Source: CAXMMR01 sp963692975 (GTDB lineage: Bacteria; Pseudomonadota; Alphaproteobacteria; Acetobacterales; Acetobacteraceae). From it: a stretch of 64,000 nt of DNA. The stretch is taken from contig CAXMMR010000001.1 in the NCBI GenBank assembly GCA_963692975.2, positions 95,650 to 159,649 on the forward strand. The letters run 5' to 3'. Shown one piece after another: positions 8,789 to 18,873 of this stretch. Every line of letters starts with the position of its first letter. Position 1 is the first letter of the stretch. Position numbers and translations under genes: made by a program. The notes under the pieces are model-generated. The model was not told the origin of the DNA. It made no database searches and saw only the letters and a list, made by a program, of their open reading frames with translations.

Positions 8789-10312
8789 TCATGACGCACT
8801 CCAAGGCAGCAGAGAGTGCACCACGTCGGCCGGTGGCGGCGGCTGGTCGTGCCGGTTCCACCAGCCGCCGCCCAGCGCCACGTAGAGCGCGGCGCCGTCG
8901 GCGTAGCGGTTCGCTCGCGCCCGGATCAGCCCGTTGGCGGCGTTCTGAAACGTGATCTCCGCCTGCAGCACGGTGATGTAGGCGACGCCGCCGAAGCCGT
9001 ATTGCAGCTTGGCCAGCGCCAGCGAGCGCGCCGCCGCCTGCTCGGCCGCGAGCTGCGCCACCAGCAGGTCGCTATCCTGCTGGGTCTGCACCAGCGTGTC
9101 GGCGACGTTCTGGATCGCACCGAGCGCCGTCTGCCGCCACTGCGCCGCCCGCTCCCGCATCGCCGCCACCGCCGCGCGCTGCTGGTGCAGCAGCAGCCCG
9201 CCCTCGAAGATCGGCTGCAGCGCCTGGGTCAGCAGCGTCGCCAGGCCGTTGCCCGGCGTCAGCAGCTGCGAGGTGCGCACCGCCTCGGTGCCGAGAGCGG
9301 CACTCAGCGTCACCTGCGGCAGCCGGTTGGCGATCGCGATGCCGACCGCCGCGGTCGCCGCGTGCAAGTTCGCCTCCGCCTGGCGCACGTCCGGCCGCTG
9401 CTCCAGCAGCGCCACCGGAAAGCTGACCGGCAGCGCCTCCGGCAGGCTGAGCGCGTCGAGCTCGAGCACCGGCAGCCCGGCCGCCTCCGGCGTCGTCCCG
9501 AGGTCGGCCGCCAGCGCGTCGCGCGCCTGCCCGAGCGCTGTCAGCAGCGGCGGCAGCAACGCCTCCTGCGCTGCCAGCTGCGACTGCTGCAGCGCCACGT
9601 CGGTCCCGGTCGCCCCGCCAAGCGCGAACTGGCTCTGCACGGTGGCCAGATAATGCCGCTCGAAGTCGATCACCTGCCGCTGCACGCTGATCTGCCCGCG
9701 CAGCGACGCCTCGTTGATCGCGGTCGCGACGATGTTGCCGGTGAGCGTGAGGTCGGTCGCCTCCAGCAGCGCCCGCTCCGCGTCGGTGAGCGCCGCCTGC
9801 TGCTCGATGCTCCGCCGCACCCCGCCCCAGAGGTCGAAATTGTAGTTAAGCGTCAGCTGCGCGTCGTAATAGCCGTAGCTGAAGCTCCGGTTCTCGATGC
9901 CGGTCGCCGCCTCGGGGAAGTCGCCGCGCTGGCGATAAAACGTGCCCGTCACCTGGGGCAGCAGCCCGCTATACTGCGCCAGCGTCAACTCCTGGGCGTT
10001 GCGCAACGCCTGTCGCGCCGCCTCGATGCCGGGGTTGTCGCGCAGCCCGGTCGCCACCAGCCCGCTCAGCGCCGGGTTGCGAAACATCGTCCACCAGTCG
10101 CCGGCGATGTCCTGCCCGAGCGAGAGCGTCTGCGCCGCCCCGCCCGCCACCTTGGCAGCACTGGTCCGCTCCGGCTGCACATCCTCCGTGTAGCGCGTCA
10201 GCGTTGTCGCCGCGGCAAACCGGGGCGCTGGCGGATGGAAGTTCGGCCCGACCGCGCAGCCGCTCAGCACCACGCACAGGCTCGACAGGACCGTCACGCT
10301 CAATCGACGCAT
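8789..10312 (-). CDS. RND outer-membrane factor lipoprotein (NodT/OprM family)
   Basis: A 507-residue TolC-like channel subunit. The start MRRLSVTVLSSLCVVLSGCA is a lipoprotein signal with lipobox LSGC, so it should be anchored in the outer membrane by Cys19. The family marks WWTMFRNPALSGLVATGLRD and RPDVRQAEANLHAATAAVGI (the repeated alpha-barrel motif) are present. It is first in the operon, followed by the adaptor and pump. The repeat between it and the adaptor may end or process part of the transcript, which would lower expression of the later genes; that is inference. The ATG at 10312 is the only start that includes the signal. Confidence 0.94.
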   Translation of the reverse strand: MRRLSVTVLSSLCVVLSGCAVGPNFHPPAPRFAAATTLTRYTEDVQPERTSAAKVAGGAAQTLSLGQDIAGDWWTMFRNPALSGLVATGLRDNPGIEAARQALRNAQELTLAQYSGLLPQVTGTFYRQRGDFPEAATGIENRSFSYGYYDAQLTLNYNFDLWGGVRRSIEQQAALTDAERALLEATDLTLTGNIVATAINEASLRGQISVQRQVIDFERHYLATVQSQFALGGATGTDVALQQSQLAAQEALLPPLLTALGQARDALAADLGTTPEAAGLPVLELDALSLPEALPVSFPVALLEQRPDVRQAEANLHAATAAVGIAIANRLPQVTLSAALGTEAVRTSQLLTPGNGLATLLTQALQPIFEGGLLLHQQRAAVAAMRERAAQWRQTALGAIQNVADTLVQTQQDSDLLVAQLAAEQAAARSLALAKLQYGFGGVAYITVLQAEITFQNAANGLIRARANRYADGAALYVALGGGWWNRHDQPPPPADVVHSLLPWSAS

Positions 10313-10729
10313 GGCTAGAAGCGGGCGAGACCAGGGGCTTCACCTCGGGGCAGCGTCGTCACGCCACCGCCTGCATGGCGCCCCGCCGGCGCCTGCGAAC
10401 GCCACGTGCCGGTCGCCCCAGACTGGCCGTCACGTCGTAGCCGGTCGGCCCCGTTCAGCATCGCGAACCATCTCCATCGAACAGCGCGAGCTCTGCAGGC
10501 CTCATGCCAGCAACCTAGACGGTTGTTTTCAGACGTTTATGACGGGCAGCCAAAGACGCCTTACGTCAGATTAGAAGAAGCCAGCCATCTTGTGGCGTAA
10601 TCAGCCATTGCTCGAGAGGAATGCTCGTGCGACCGACAAGGACCCACCCCGATTGCAACAGACCAGTTTGACTACCGCATCACGTCATCGTGCGCTAGCG
10701 TCACTACTGCCACGCGCAGGCGTCATCGC
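10313..10729. other. 417-bp intergenic region, no gene recognised
   Basis: It separates the efflux operon start from the end of the glycosyltransferase gene. The open frames here have no family resemblance. It should contain the efflux promoter. An imperfect inverted pair, TTACGTCA and TGGCGTAA, lies near 10561-10599. I see nothing else. Confidence 0.4.
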
Positions 10730-12256
10730 TCATATCGAAGTTTCCATCGCCGATTGTTTCGGTCCGGCCACGCCGCGCGCCCGCTCCAGCAGCGCCTCCC
10801 AGGCGCCGGCGACCTCGTCCGGCCGAAACCGCGCCAGCACCGCCGCCCGACGCGCGGCCAGCGCCTCCCGCAGCCCCGCCTCCGGAACCTCCCCCGCCAG
10901 CCGCGCCATCTGCCCCGCCAGCGCCTCGACGTCGTAGGGGTCGAAGTACAGCGCCGCCTCGCCGAAGATCCAGCGATACACCGCCAGCTCCGACAGCAGC
11001 ACCGGACAGCCCGCCTGCAGTGCCTCCAGCGGCGGCAACCCGAACCCCTCGTTGAACGAGGCCGAAACCAGGCAGCGCGCCCGCGCCATCAGCAGCTGCA
11101 GCTCGTCGGACGGAACCCCGGTCAGATGCAGGATGGCGCCGCTCGCCACCCCCGCCCGCATCGCCGCCATCACCCCCTCGTCCCGCCAGCCCAGCCCGCC
11201 GACGATGACGAGCCGCAACGCCGGGTTCACCCGCGCCCGCACCCGCTCAAACGCCGCCAGCAGCGCCGGATAGTTCTTCCGCGGCTCCACCGTCGACACC
11301 GCAATGACATACGGTGCATCCCCTGGCGCCTGCCATCCCGCCGGCGCCGCCGCTCCCTCGCCCAGCGCCCGAAAGCTCAGATGCCGCGTGATCACCGCCC
11401 CTGTCTCCAGCGCCGCCAGCGCCTCGGCCGCCACCGCCGGCGGCGCCACCGCGCAAGGCACCACGTGCGCAAGCCTCGCCCGCCGCGGGTCCAGCACCAG
11501 CAGCGCCTCGAGCGCCTGCGGACTGTCGCAGGCGAACATCGTCCCCGCCGGGCACGCCCTCACCAGCGCTTGATGCGCCACCCCCGCCTGCCAGCTCACC
11601 ACCGTGTCGGTGTCCGTCACCGGCACCGCATCATGAAACCGCATGATCGGCGTAACCCCCGCCGGCAACGCCACCGGACGCGGCATGCAGAACAGCGCCG
11701 CCTCGAACCCACCCGCCGCCAGCCGCTGCAACCCCAGACGCCGCCCCCGCAAATTCCGGTCGATGATCCGCGCCACCGCCAGGTCGGTCGCCCAAAACGG
11801 CCGCGCCAACACCACCGCCCGGTCCGCCGGCGCCAGCGTCGCGGCAAACAGAATGCGCCACACCGCATCCTCCTGCCCCGCCGCCATCGGCGCCAACGCA
11901 AACCCCGACCGCAGCTGCGCCCGCACCTCCCCCGGCACCCGCAATCCGCGCCGCAGCGGCGCATTGCTCCAGTTCCGCGCCATCCAGTGCAGCACCGCCG
12001 CCGTCGCCGCCGCATCCGCATCCGCTCGCAGCCGCGGCAAGTCATGCCGCCCCGTCGGCATCAGCAAGCCCGACGGCTCGGCCACATCACACAACATCCG
12101 AAACACCAGCCGAATGTCCTGCGCGATGCCGACATGCCCCGCAGCGGCGTGCGAGAGGTCGACGAGAACACGAGCGCGGGTCAAGGAAGGCGGAGGGCGA
12201 GCGAGGCATGCCTCGCGCCCCTCGACCCCATCAAAGGCGGAGCCTTTAAAATCCAT
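10730..12256 (-). CDS. Glycosyltransferase family 4 protein
   Basis: A GT-B fold glycosyltransferase with the GT4 C-terminal domain: VSTVEPRKNYPALLAAFERV, LVIVGGLGW, LHLTGVPSDELQLLMARARC and the catalytic-pocket stretch SASFNEGFGLPPLEALQAGC. Family members move mannose or similar sugars from a nucleotide-sugar to lipid or polysaccharide acceptors. The natural N-terminal strand is RVLVDLSHAAAGHVGIAQDI, which needs a start near the TTG at 12184 (484 residues). The ATG given here (12256) lies in the hairpin repeat and adds a repeat-coded head, MDFKGSAFDGVEGREACLAR. No other ATG or GTG lies between, so the repeat probably replaced or displaced the original start. No polysaccharide operon adjoins it. 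Confidence 0.85.
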   Translation of the reverse strand: MDFKGSAFDGVEGREACLARPPPSLTRARVLVDLSHAAAGHVGIAQDIRLVFRMLCDVAEPSGLLMPTGRHDLPRLRADADAAATAAVLHWMARNWSNAPLRRGLRVPGEVRAQLRSGFALAPMAAGQEDAVWRILFAATLAPADRAVVLARPFWATDLAVARIIDRNLRGRRLGLQRLAAGGFEAALFCMPRPVALPAGVTPIMRFHDAVPVTDTDTVVSWQAGVAHQALVRACPAGTMFACDSPQALEALLVLDPRRARLAHVVPCAVAPPAVAAEALAALETGAVITRHLSFRALGEGAAAPAGWQAPGDAPYVIAVSTVEPRKNYPALLAAFERVRARVNPALRLVIVGGLGWRDEGVMAAMRAGVASGAILHLTGVPSDELQLLMARARCLVSASFNEGFGLPPLEALQAGCPVLLSELAVYRWIFGEAALYFDPYDVEALAGQMARLAGEVPEAGLREALAARRAAVLARFRPDEVAGAWEALLERARGVAGPKQSAMETSI

Positions 12257-12406
12257 TCATCGTTCATGGTTCACTCATGACGTCGACGCGATGGCGAGCA
12301 GGATCGAATGGCGTCGCCAAGCAAGAAAGATGACATCTCGCCTTCCGAATGCGGGTCTGGGGGCGCCGCCCCCAGCGAGGTCCAGGAGCAGAGCTCCTGG
12401 CCTTCC

Positions 12407-12413
<7 letters not shown>
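12184..12413 (-). repeat. GC hairpin repeat, copy 3
   Basis: Between the glycosyltransferase start and the argG end. The left hairpin has become GCGAGGCATGCCTCGC, then ATCAAAGGCGGAGCCTTTAAA. The spacer holds GTCGCCAAGCAAGAAAG. Right end: CTGGGGGCGCCGCCCCCAG and CCAGGAGC-AGA-GCTCCTGG. Both arms of these stems differ together from copy 2. Confidence 0.85.
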
Positions 12414-13625
<1,212 letters not shown>

Positions 13626-13660
13626 CCGAGAAGCCTCCAAGCGCCAAGCCTAAGCACAGC

Positions 13661-13795
13661 AAGGAAGGGAGAAAGGCAAGGGCTCAACCCGCCCCGCTGG
13701 GGCCTGAGGCCCTAAACCCCCACTTCTTAAGTGACGGATTTTAAAGGCTTCGCCTTGAATGGGGTCCAGGGGCAAAGCCCCTGGCCTTCCTTCCT
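13661..13795 (+). repeat. GC hairpin repeat, copy 4
   Basis: Lies between divergent genes (argG and the SH3-like protein), so it overlaps their promoter space. Left end: CTGGGGCCTGAGGCCC-type hairpin (left terminal hairpin decayed). Right end: TTTAAAGGCTTCGCCTT and CCAGGGGC-AAA-GCCCCTGG. The spacer is only about 20 bp, the shortest of the complete copies. Confidence 0.85.
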
Positions 13796-13809
13796 TACTA
13801 GGCTATTTT

Positions 13810-14544
13810 ATGAGGATGGATCAGGACGCCTTCCGCGACCCGGCCTTCGTCTCGCGCCTCGGCAAGCTGCTCCCGATGCTCGGCTCCTCCCAGGCCGGCG
13901 AGGCGGAAGCGGCCCGCACCAAGCTGCTCGAGCATCTCAGCCACCACCGCCTGTCCCTCAACGACCTTGCCGAGCGCCTCGGCGGCGCGCCCGCCCCCCG
14001 CGGCTACCGCCGCCGCGACGCCGAGGACGTCCCCCGGCTCGACCTGCAGCAGGCGCTGGAGGCGGCCCGTCTTGCGGAAAATCGCGCCCACACGCTGGTC
14101 CGCCAGAACGCCGTGCTGCGCCGCCAGCTCGACCAGGTCGAGCTCGCCCGCCAGAAGCTCACCGCACGCCGCAATTACGGACTGATCGTCGGCATCTCCG
14201 GCTACGTGTTCCTCGGGCTCGGCGCCCTGATCGTCTACGGCGGCGTGTTCCAGCCCCCGGCACAGCAGCCGCTTGCCGCCGCCAACCCGCCGGTGACGAT
14301 CCAGTCGACCTTCCCCCGCCCCAGCCTGGCGCCGGACGGCGACGCCGGCCGCACCGCCACCGTCCTTGCCGACGGCCAGCCGGTCCGCGCCGATCCCGTC
14401 CCCGGCTCGCCCGTCCGCACCTACCTGCCCCGCGGCACCTCGGTCCAGGAGCTTTACCGCGTAACCCGCAACGGCCTCGAATGGTCCCAAGTGCGCAGCG
14501 ACGCCGGCGTCGGCTTCATCCCGTCGACATCAATCACGAGGTAA
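13810..14544 (+). CDS. Single-pass membrane protein with C-terminal SH3-like domain
   Basis: A 244-residue protein. Residues 1-60 (FVSRLGKLLPMLGSSQAGEA, then EAARTKLLEHL) resemble the short DUF2786-type helical segment. Residues about 75-115 look like a coiled coil. One membrane segment follows (GLIVGISGYVFLGLGALIVY), then a Pro/Ala linker and a C-terminal domain (TYLPRGTSVQELYRVTRNGL to VGFIPSTSI) like bacterial SH3 domains, so the C-terminus is probably outside the cytoplasm. I know no function. The ATG at 13810 (or 13816) lies just after a hairpin repeat. The frame is open back into the repeat, which would add MGSRGKAPGLPSLLGYF. Confidence 0.75.
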   Translation: MRMDQDAFRDPAFVSRLGKLLPMLGSSQAGEAEAARTKLLEHLSHHRLSLNDLAERLGGAPAPRGYRRRDAEDVPRLDLQQALEAARLAENRAHTLVRQNAVLRRQLDQVELARQKLTARRNYGLIVGISGYVFLGLGALIVYGGVFQPPAQQPLAAANPPVTIQSTFPRPSLAPDGDAGRTATVLADGQPVRADPVPGSPVRTYLPRGTSVQELYRVTRNGLEWSQVRSDAGVGFIPSTSITR

Positions 14545-14741
14545 GGAAGGCCAGGGCTGTCTGCCCTGGACCCGATTAAAGGCAAGCCTTTAAAATCCAT
14601 TCGTAAGAGCCGATTACGCAAGTCTTGCCGTATTCGGCCATCGCTGAATAAAACGGGATCTGGGGCCGCGGGCCCCAGCGGCGGGTTCCCATCGCACTCG
14701 TGCGATGGGGCCCGTCCAGGGCGGAGCCCTGGCCTTACCTT
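14544..14741 (-). repeat. GC hairpin repeat, copy 5, with extra hairpin module
   Basis: Between convergent genes (SH3-like protein and rlmN). Left end: CCAGGGC-type hairpin and ATTAAAGGC-AAGCCTTTAAA. The spacer contains CAAGTCTTGCCGTATTCGG, which resembles the inner part of the 155-bp repeat at 32739. Right end: CTGGGGCCGCGGGCCCCAG, an inserted palindrome CCATCGCACTCGTGCGATGG, then CCAGGGC-GGA-GCCCTGG. Confidence 0.87.
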
Positions 14742-15919
14742 ACCGTCTCGCGCCGGCTTTCCGTCTTGAGCTGCCCGCACGCTGCCAGGATGTCTTGCCC
14801 GCGCGGCGCCCGCACCGGCGAGGCGAACCCGGCCTCCATGACGATGCGCGAAAACCGCTCCAGCTGCGCCGGCAGGCTCGGCTCGTAGGCCGACCCCGGC
14901 CACGGATTGAACGGGATCAGGTTCACCTTGGCCGGCATGCCGGCGATCAGCCGCACCAGGCCGCGCGCATCGGCGTCGCTGTCGTTGACGCCGCGCAGCA
15001 TCACGTACTCGAAGGTGATGCGCCGCGCATTCGAGGCGCCAGGGTATCTGCGGCATGCGGCGATCAGCTCGGCCAGCGGATACTTCCTGTTCAGCGGCAC
15101 CAGCTCGTCCCGCAGCCCGTCCGTCACCGCATGCAACGAAACCGCCAGGTTCACCCCCAGCTCCTCGCCCACCCGGTCCATCATCGGCACCACGCCCGAG
15201 GTCGACAGCGTAATCCGCCGCCGCGACAGCCCGATGCCCTCATTGTCCATGACGATGCGCATCGCCGCCGCCACGTTCTCGTAGTTGTAGAGCGGCTCGC
15301 CCATTCCCATCAGCACGATGGTGGAGAGCAGCCTTGGCGTCTCGCCGTGCGGACTCGGCCACTCGCCATAGCTGTCCCGCGCCGCCATGAACTGGCCGAC
15401 GATCTCCGCCGGCCCGAGATTGCGCGCCAGCGCCTGGGTGCCGGTATGGCAGAACCGGCAGGACAGCGTGCAACCGACCTGCGAGGAGAGGCACACCGCA
15501 CCACGATCCTGCTCGCGGTCGGGAATATAGACGGTCTCCGCCTCCTGCCCGTCGCGAAAGCGAAACAGCCATTTGCGCGTCTCGTCGCTGCTGGTCTGCT
15601 CGCTCGCCAACTCAGGCCGGCCGATCACGAATTGCTCGGCCAGCACCTGGCGCAGCGGCTTGGCGATGCTGCTCATCGCGGCAAAGTCGGTGACGCCCTG
15701 GTGGTAGATCCAGTGCCACAGCTGCTTGGCCCGGAACGGCTTCTCGCCCACGGCCGCCAGCGCCTCCGCCAGCGCCTGACGCGACAGTCCGACAAGCTCC
15801 CGCCGGCCATCCGCGGCGAGAGGGCTCGGCGGAGCAAACAGCGCCGCCTTGGCCAGGATGCGCTGGCGCTCCGCCGCCGTGAGCTCGTCGACGCTGGAGC
15901 GGGACAGCGCAACGGTCAT
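14735..15919 (-). CDS. rlmN: 23S rRNA (adenine-C2)-methyltransferase RlmN
   Basis: A 394-residue radical-SAM enzyme that methylates A2503 of 23S rRNA (and A37 of some tRNAs). The radical-SAM cluster motif CRFCHTGTQ is present within VGCTLSCRFCHTGTQALARN, with IVLMGMGEPLYNYENV and LSTSGVVPMMDRVGEELGVN after it. The C-terminal cysteine is in ILAACGQL. Length fits the family. The ATG at 15919 overlaps the stop of the preceding ialB gene (ATGA), so the two are probably translationally coupled. Confidence 0.96.
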   Translation of the reverse strand: MTVALSRSSVDELTAAERQRILAKAALFAPPSPLAADGRRELVGLSRQALAEALAAVGEKPFRAKQLWHWIYHQGVTDFAAMSSIAKPLRQVLAEQFVIGRPELASEQTSSDETRKWLFRFRDGQEAETVYIPDREQDRGAVCLSSQVGCTLSCRFCHTGTQALARNLGPAEIVGQFMAARDSYGEWPSPHGETPRLLSTIVLMGMGEPLYNYENVAAAMRIVMDNEGIGLSRRRITLSTSGVVPMMDRVGEELGVNLAVSLHAVTDGLRDELVPLNRKYPLAELIAACRRYPGASNARRITFEYVMLRGVNDSDADARGLVRLIAGMPAKVNLIPFNPWPGSAYEPSLPAQLERFSRIVMEAGFASPVRAPRGQDILAACGQLKTESRRETVR

Positions 15920-16419
15920 GCCTTGGCACAAGCCCGGCGCACGGCCTCCAGCGCGGCCGGAAAGCCCTTCAGGCTGAACGTGTCGGTCACGTCGCCGCCG
16001 CGCGGAGCGGGCGAGACCGCCACCGCCCGCGTCTGATGGCCGAATGCGGCAACAACGGCGTGGCCGTCGCGGGCAAACGCGGAGCGCTGCGCCGTATAGA
16101 AATCGAATTGCCCCTGGCCGAGCTGCAGCGGCACGGACGCGTCCCGCGGATAGGCAAAGCCGGCGGACAGCGCCACCGCATCCTCCGAGCTCGGCCGCTC
16201 GGTCACCGTCAGCACCACATCGCCACGGCCGCGCAGCATCGGCATCGACGTCGCGGCCCGGGTGTAGGCAAAGCAGACCGTGCGGCCGCCCTCGAGATGG
16301 GTCGCCGCCCGCCAATCCTCGAAATGCCCGATCGCCGAAGGGGCGTTGAGACGGCGTGCATGGTGCTGCGGCGCGGCGGCAACGGTCAGCCCGGCGGCAA
16401 CGAGAAGCAGCAAACGCAT
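15916..16419 (-). CDS. Invasion-associated locus B (IalB) family exported protein
   Basis: A 167-residue secreted protein with signal peptide MRLLLLVAAGLTVAAAPQ. The body (IGHFEDWRAATHLEGGRTVC, FAYPRDASVPLQLGQGQF, FSLKGFPAALEAVRRAC) matches the IalB family, first named from Bartonella but common in free-living alphaproteobacteria, where its role is unknown. The ATG at 16419 is chosen because it begins the signal peptide. The frame is open upstream into the hairpin repeat (MGLRAPAGPGQSPGLL), which I regard as non-native. It overlaps rlmN by four bases. Confidence 0.85.
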   Translation of the reverse strand: MRLLLLVAAGLTVAAAPQHHARRLNAPSAIGHFEDWRAATHLEGGRTVCFAYTRAATSMPMLRGRGDVVLTVTERPSSEDAVALSAGFAYPRDASVPLQLGQGQFDFYTAQRSAFARDGHAVVAAFGHQTRAVAVSPAPRGGDVTDTFSLKGFPAALEAVRRACAKA

Positions 16420-16454
16420 CCGGCACACATACGAGCGTGGCTGCGCTGGAACAA

Positions 16455-16619
16455 GAAGGCCGGGGCTCTGCCCTGGACCCGCTGGGGCCCGCAGCCCCAA
16501 ACCCCATCCGTTTGGAGGCTAAAAACGCATCGAACGCGCCGTGAGACACACGTTACGAATGGATTTTAAAGGCTTCGCCTTTAATGGGGTCCAGGAGCAA
16601 AGCCCCTGGCCTTCCTTCC
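16455..16619 (+). repeat. GC hairpin repeat, copy 6
   Basis: Between the ialB start and the VOC gene end. Left: GGGGCTCTGCCC hairpin and CTGGGGCCCGCAGCCCCA. Right: TTTAAAGGCTTCGCCTTTAA, then CCAGGAGC-AAA-GCCCCTGG (one mismatch). Confidence 0.87.
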
Positions 16620-16652
16620 GCCCAGGAACGGCAGCGGCTGCGGCAAGTCGCG

Positions 16653-17486
16653 TCATCCCAGCACGACTTGGTGGATATGCCCATCGAGGTCGGCGAACAC
16701 CGCCGGCTCGCTGCCCTGCCACACCAGGCGGGTGGCGGCGACGTCGTTGGCCCGCCGCGCCGGACCCGCCGGTCCCGCCGGTTGGTAGCCCAGCAGCTCC
16801 AGATGCGGCACCGGGTCCACAGGCTCAAGCGGCACCACCTGGACGACCGGCGCCGTCAGGCCGTCGAGCCGCCCCTGCTCCGGGCCCTGGTTGGTCGTGC
16901 GCGGGCCGGCCAACAGCCCGAGCTTGGCATAGAACGCGGCGCTGGCCTCGACGTCGGCCACGCCGATCGCCGAGTGGTCGATGCCGATGCCGAGCTGGCG
17001 CCCGGTCGCCGGCCGGCCACGCCAATGCGGCGGCCGATGCCCCGCCGGGAACTGCAGCAGCTCCAGCGGATGGCCGTCCGGATCATGAAACTTGAAGGCG
17101 GTGACGCCGCCCGAGCCCGGCGGCAGGCGCTGCGGCCCGCCGGTCGAGATCGCGGCCACATCGCCGAGCCGCTCCACCGCCGCGCCGATGTCGGCGACAA
17201 CGATCGCCAGGTGCTGGAACCACAGCGCCGAGGCGTCGCCGTCCTCAGGGTAGGGCGCCCCGGGCGTGTCGAACTGCTCGAGCGTCACCGACTGCTCGCC
17301 GAGCACCAGGCGCTGCCGCCAGCCGCCGGCGGACAGCCCGAGCTGAGCCCCCTCGGAGAGCGAGATCGCGCTCACCGGTCCGTCCAGGCCAAAGCCGAGC
17401 ACGCCGCCGTAGAACGCCGACAGTCTCGCAAGGTCCGTGGTCACCAGCCGAAACCCGACCAGACGCAGAAGCCGCTGCTCGCTCAC
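16653..17486 (-). CDS. Two-domain VOC (glyoxalase/dioxygenase fold) protein
   Basis: A 277-residue protein made of two vicinal-oxygen-chelate domains. Domain 1 (about 1-140) runs from LVGFRLVTTDLARLSAFYGG to FHDPDGHPLELLQFP, and domain 2 (about 150-277) from DHSAIGVADVEASAAFYAKL to FADLDGHIHQVVL. His and Glu at the expected metal positions (HLAIVV, HPLELL, DHSAIGV, HLELLGY) suggest a metal-dependent lyase, isomerase or dioxygenase, substrate unknown. I chose the GTG at 17486 because GAGGAG precedes it at good spacing. It is last in the DoxX-cupin-SMP30 operon, ten bases after the previous stop. Confidence 0.85.
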   Translation of the reverse strand: MSEQRLLRLVGFRLVTTDLARLSAFYGGVLGFGLDGPVSAISLSEGAQLGLSAGGWRQRLVLGEQSVTLEQFDTPGAPYPEDGDASALWFQHLAIVVADIGAAVERLGDVAAISTGGPQRLPPGSGGVTAFKFHDPDGHPLELLQFPAGHRPPHWRGRPATGRQLGIGIDHSAIGVADVEASAAFYAKLGLLAGPRTTNQGPEQGRLDGLTAPVVQVVPLEPVDPVPHLELLGYQPAGPAGPARRANDVAATRLVWQGSEPAVFADLDGHIHQVVLG

Positions 17487-17496
17487 CGGATGCTCC

Positions 17497-18402
17497 TCAA
17501 GGCCGAACCGCGCCACGCACGTTCAGATAGATCGCCCGCAGCGTGTGCGACGCGCACAGGAACAGCCGCGACCGCTCCCGCCCGCCAAACGCCACGTTCG
17601 ACACCGTGCCGGGCACCAGCACCTTGCCCAGCAGCGCCCCCGACGGGTCGATGCAGTGCACGCCGTCCGCGGCACTGCTCCAGATGTTGCCGTGCTCGTC
17701 GAGCCGGAACCCGTCCGCATAGCCGGGCGACACGGCGTGGAAGTCGCGCCCGTTGCTGAGCTGCCGGCCATCCTCGCTCACGTCAAAGGCGCGGATGCAG
17801 CGGCGCGGCGCGGCGGCGAACTGCCGCCCGGTCTCGGCGACGTAGAGGATGCGCTCGTCCGGCGAAAAGGCCAGCCCGTTCGGACCCTCGAAATCGTCCG
17901 CCACCACCTGCAGCTCCCCGTCCGGATCCAGCCGGAACAGCAGCGGCGGCAGCTCCGGCGTCTGCTTGCCGCCCTCATAGTCGGTGTTGATGCCGTAATG
18001 CGGGTCGGAAAACCAGATCGAGCCGTCCGAGCGGCAGACGATGTCGTTCGGCGAGTTCAGCCTCTTGCCGCGATAATGGCTGGCCAATACGCGCACCTCG
18101 CCATCGAGCTCGGTGCGGGTAATGCAGCGCTGCCGGTGCGAGCAGCCGATCAGCCGGCCCTGCCGGTCGCGCGCATGGCCGTTGGCGAACCCCGACGGCT
18201 GGCGAAACACCGAGACGCCGCCACTCTCCGTCCAGCGCAGGATGCGGTCATTGGGCAGGTCGCTGACCAGCAGGCATTGCTGGTCGGCAAACCAGACCGG
18301 CCCCTCCAGCCAGCGATAGCCCTCGCCGAGCGTCTCCAACGGCGCATTCGGCAACATGTAGGCGGCAAACCGCTCGTCGATGACCTCGAAGCCGTCCATC
18401 AC
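17497..18402 (-). CDS. SMP-30/gluconolactonase family hydrolase
   Basis: A 301-residue six-bladed beta-propeller enzyme of the SMP-30/gluconolactonase family, which opens sugar or aldonic lactones with a divalent metal. Typical stretches are LEGPVWFADQQCLLVSDLPN (with the metal-binding Glu), LNSPNDIVCRSDGSIWFSDP, EGPNGLAFSPDERILYVAET and DGFRLDEHGNIWSSAADGVH. No signal peptide, so cytoplasmic. The neighbours (cupin, VOC, DoxX) point to breakdown of a sugar acid or ring-derived lactone, but the substrate cannot be named. Confidence 0.9.
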   Translation of the reverse strand: MMDGFEVIDERFAAYMLPNAPLETLGEGYRWLEGPVWFADQQCLLVSDLPNDRILRWTESGGVSVFRQPSGFANGHARDRQGRLIGCSHRQRCITRTELDGEVRVLASHYRGKRLNSPNDIVCRSDGSIWFSDPHYGINTDYEGGKQTPELPPLLFRLDPDGELQVVADDFEGPNGLAFSPDERILYVAETGRQFAAAPRRCIRAFDVSEDGRQLSNGRDFHAVSPGYADGFRLDEHGNIWSSAADGVHCIDPSGALLGKVLVPGTVSNVAFGGRERSRLFLCASHTLRAIYLNVRGAVRP

Positions 18403-18411
18403 GTCCCGCCG

Positions 18412-18861
18412 TCAACTAATATGACAGGGCTCATGCCGCGGATCGACATGCAGCTGCACCGTCATCAGCACCGCCGGCTGGTCGCCGATCGTGCCCGACC
18501 GATGCCCGCGCTTGCCCTCCGTCTCGGTGCAATTCTGGTCCTCGCCGAACGAGAACTCGCCCGCCCCCTGCTCGATCCGGGTGCCGTCCATGCTCTCGAT
18601 CCACCAGCGCCCGGACAGCACCACGATCCATTGCGGCGCCGGGTTCTCGTGCCACTCCCCCACCCAGCCGACCGGCTGGACGGTGAACACCACCGTCGAC
18701 GGGTTGTTGCCCTGCTTGTCGTTCCATTGCGGATCCGCCGGCCCCACACTCTTCAGCTCGAAGCCGGTCAACGCGCATTGCGCCTGGTGGCTCACCCCCG
18801 CCGCATCGGTCCACAGATGCCAGTAAGGCACGCTCGGTTTTGGACCAGACTTGTCGCTCAT
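18412..18861 (-). CDS. Cupin-fold protein
   Basis: A 149-residue single cupin. The first motif is represented by VGEWHENPAPQWIVVLSGRW and WWIESMDGTRIEQGAGEFSF, the second by the short stretch to VQLHVDPRHEPCH at the end. His in GEWHENP and the Glu in GAGEFSFGED are candidate metal ligands. Such proteins are often dioxygenases, isomerases or sensors, and I cannot choose. It lies between DoxX and the SMP-30 enzyme with gaps of about ten bases, so it belongs to the same transcript. Confidence 0.78.
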   Translation of the reverse strand: MSDKSGPKPSVPYWHLWTDAAGVSHQAQCALTGFELKSVGPADPQWNDKQGNNPSTVVFTVQPVGWVGEWHENPAPQWIVVLSGRWWIESMDGTRIEQGAGEFSFGEDQNCTETEGKRGHRSGTIGDQPAVLMTVQLHVDPRHEPCHIS

Positions 18862-18873
18862 GCTCGATCTCCT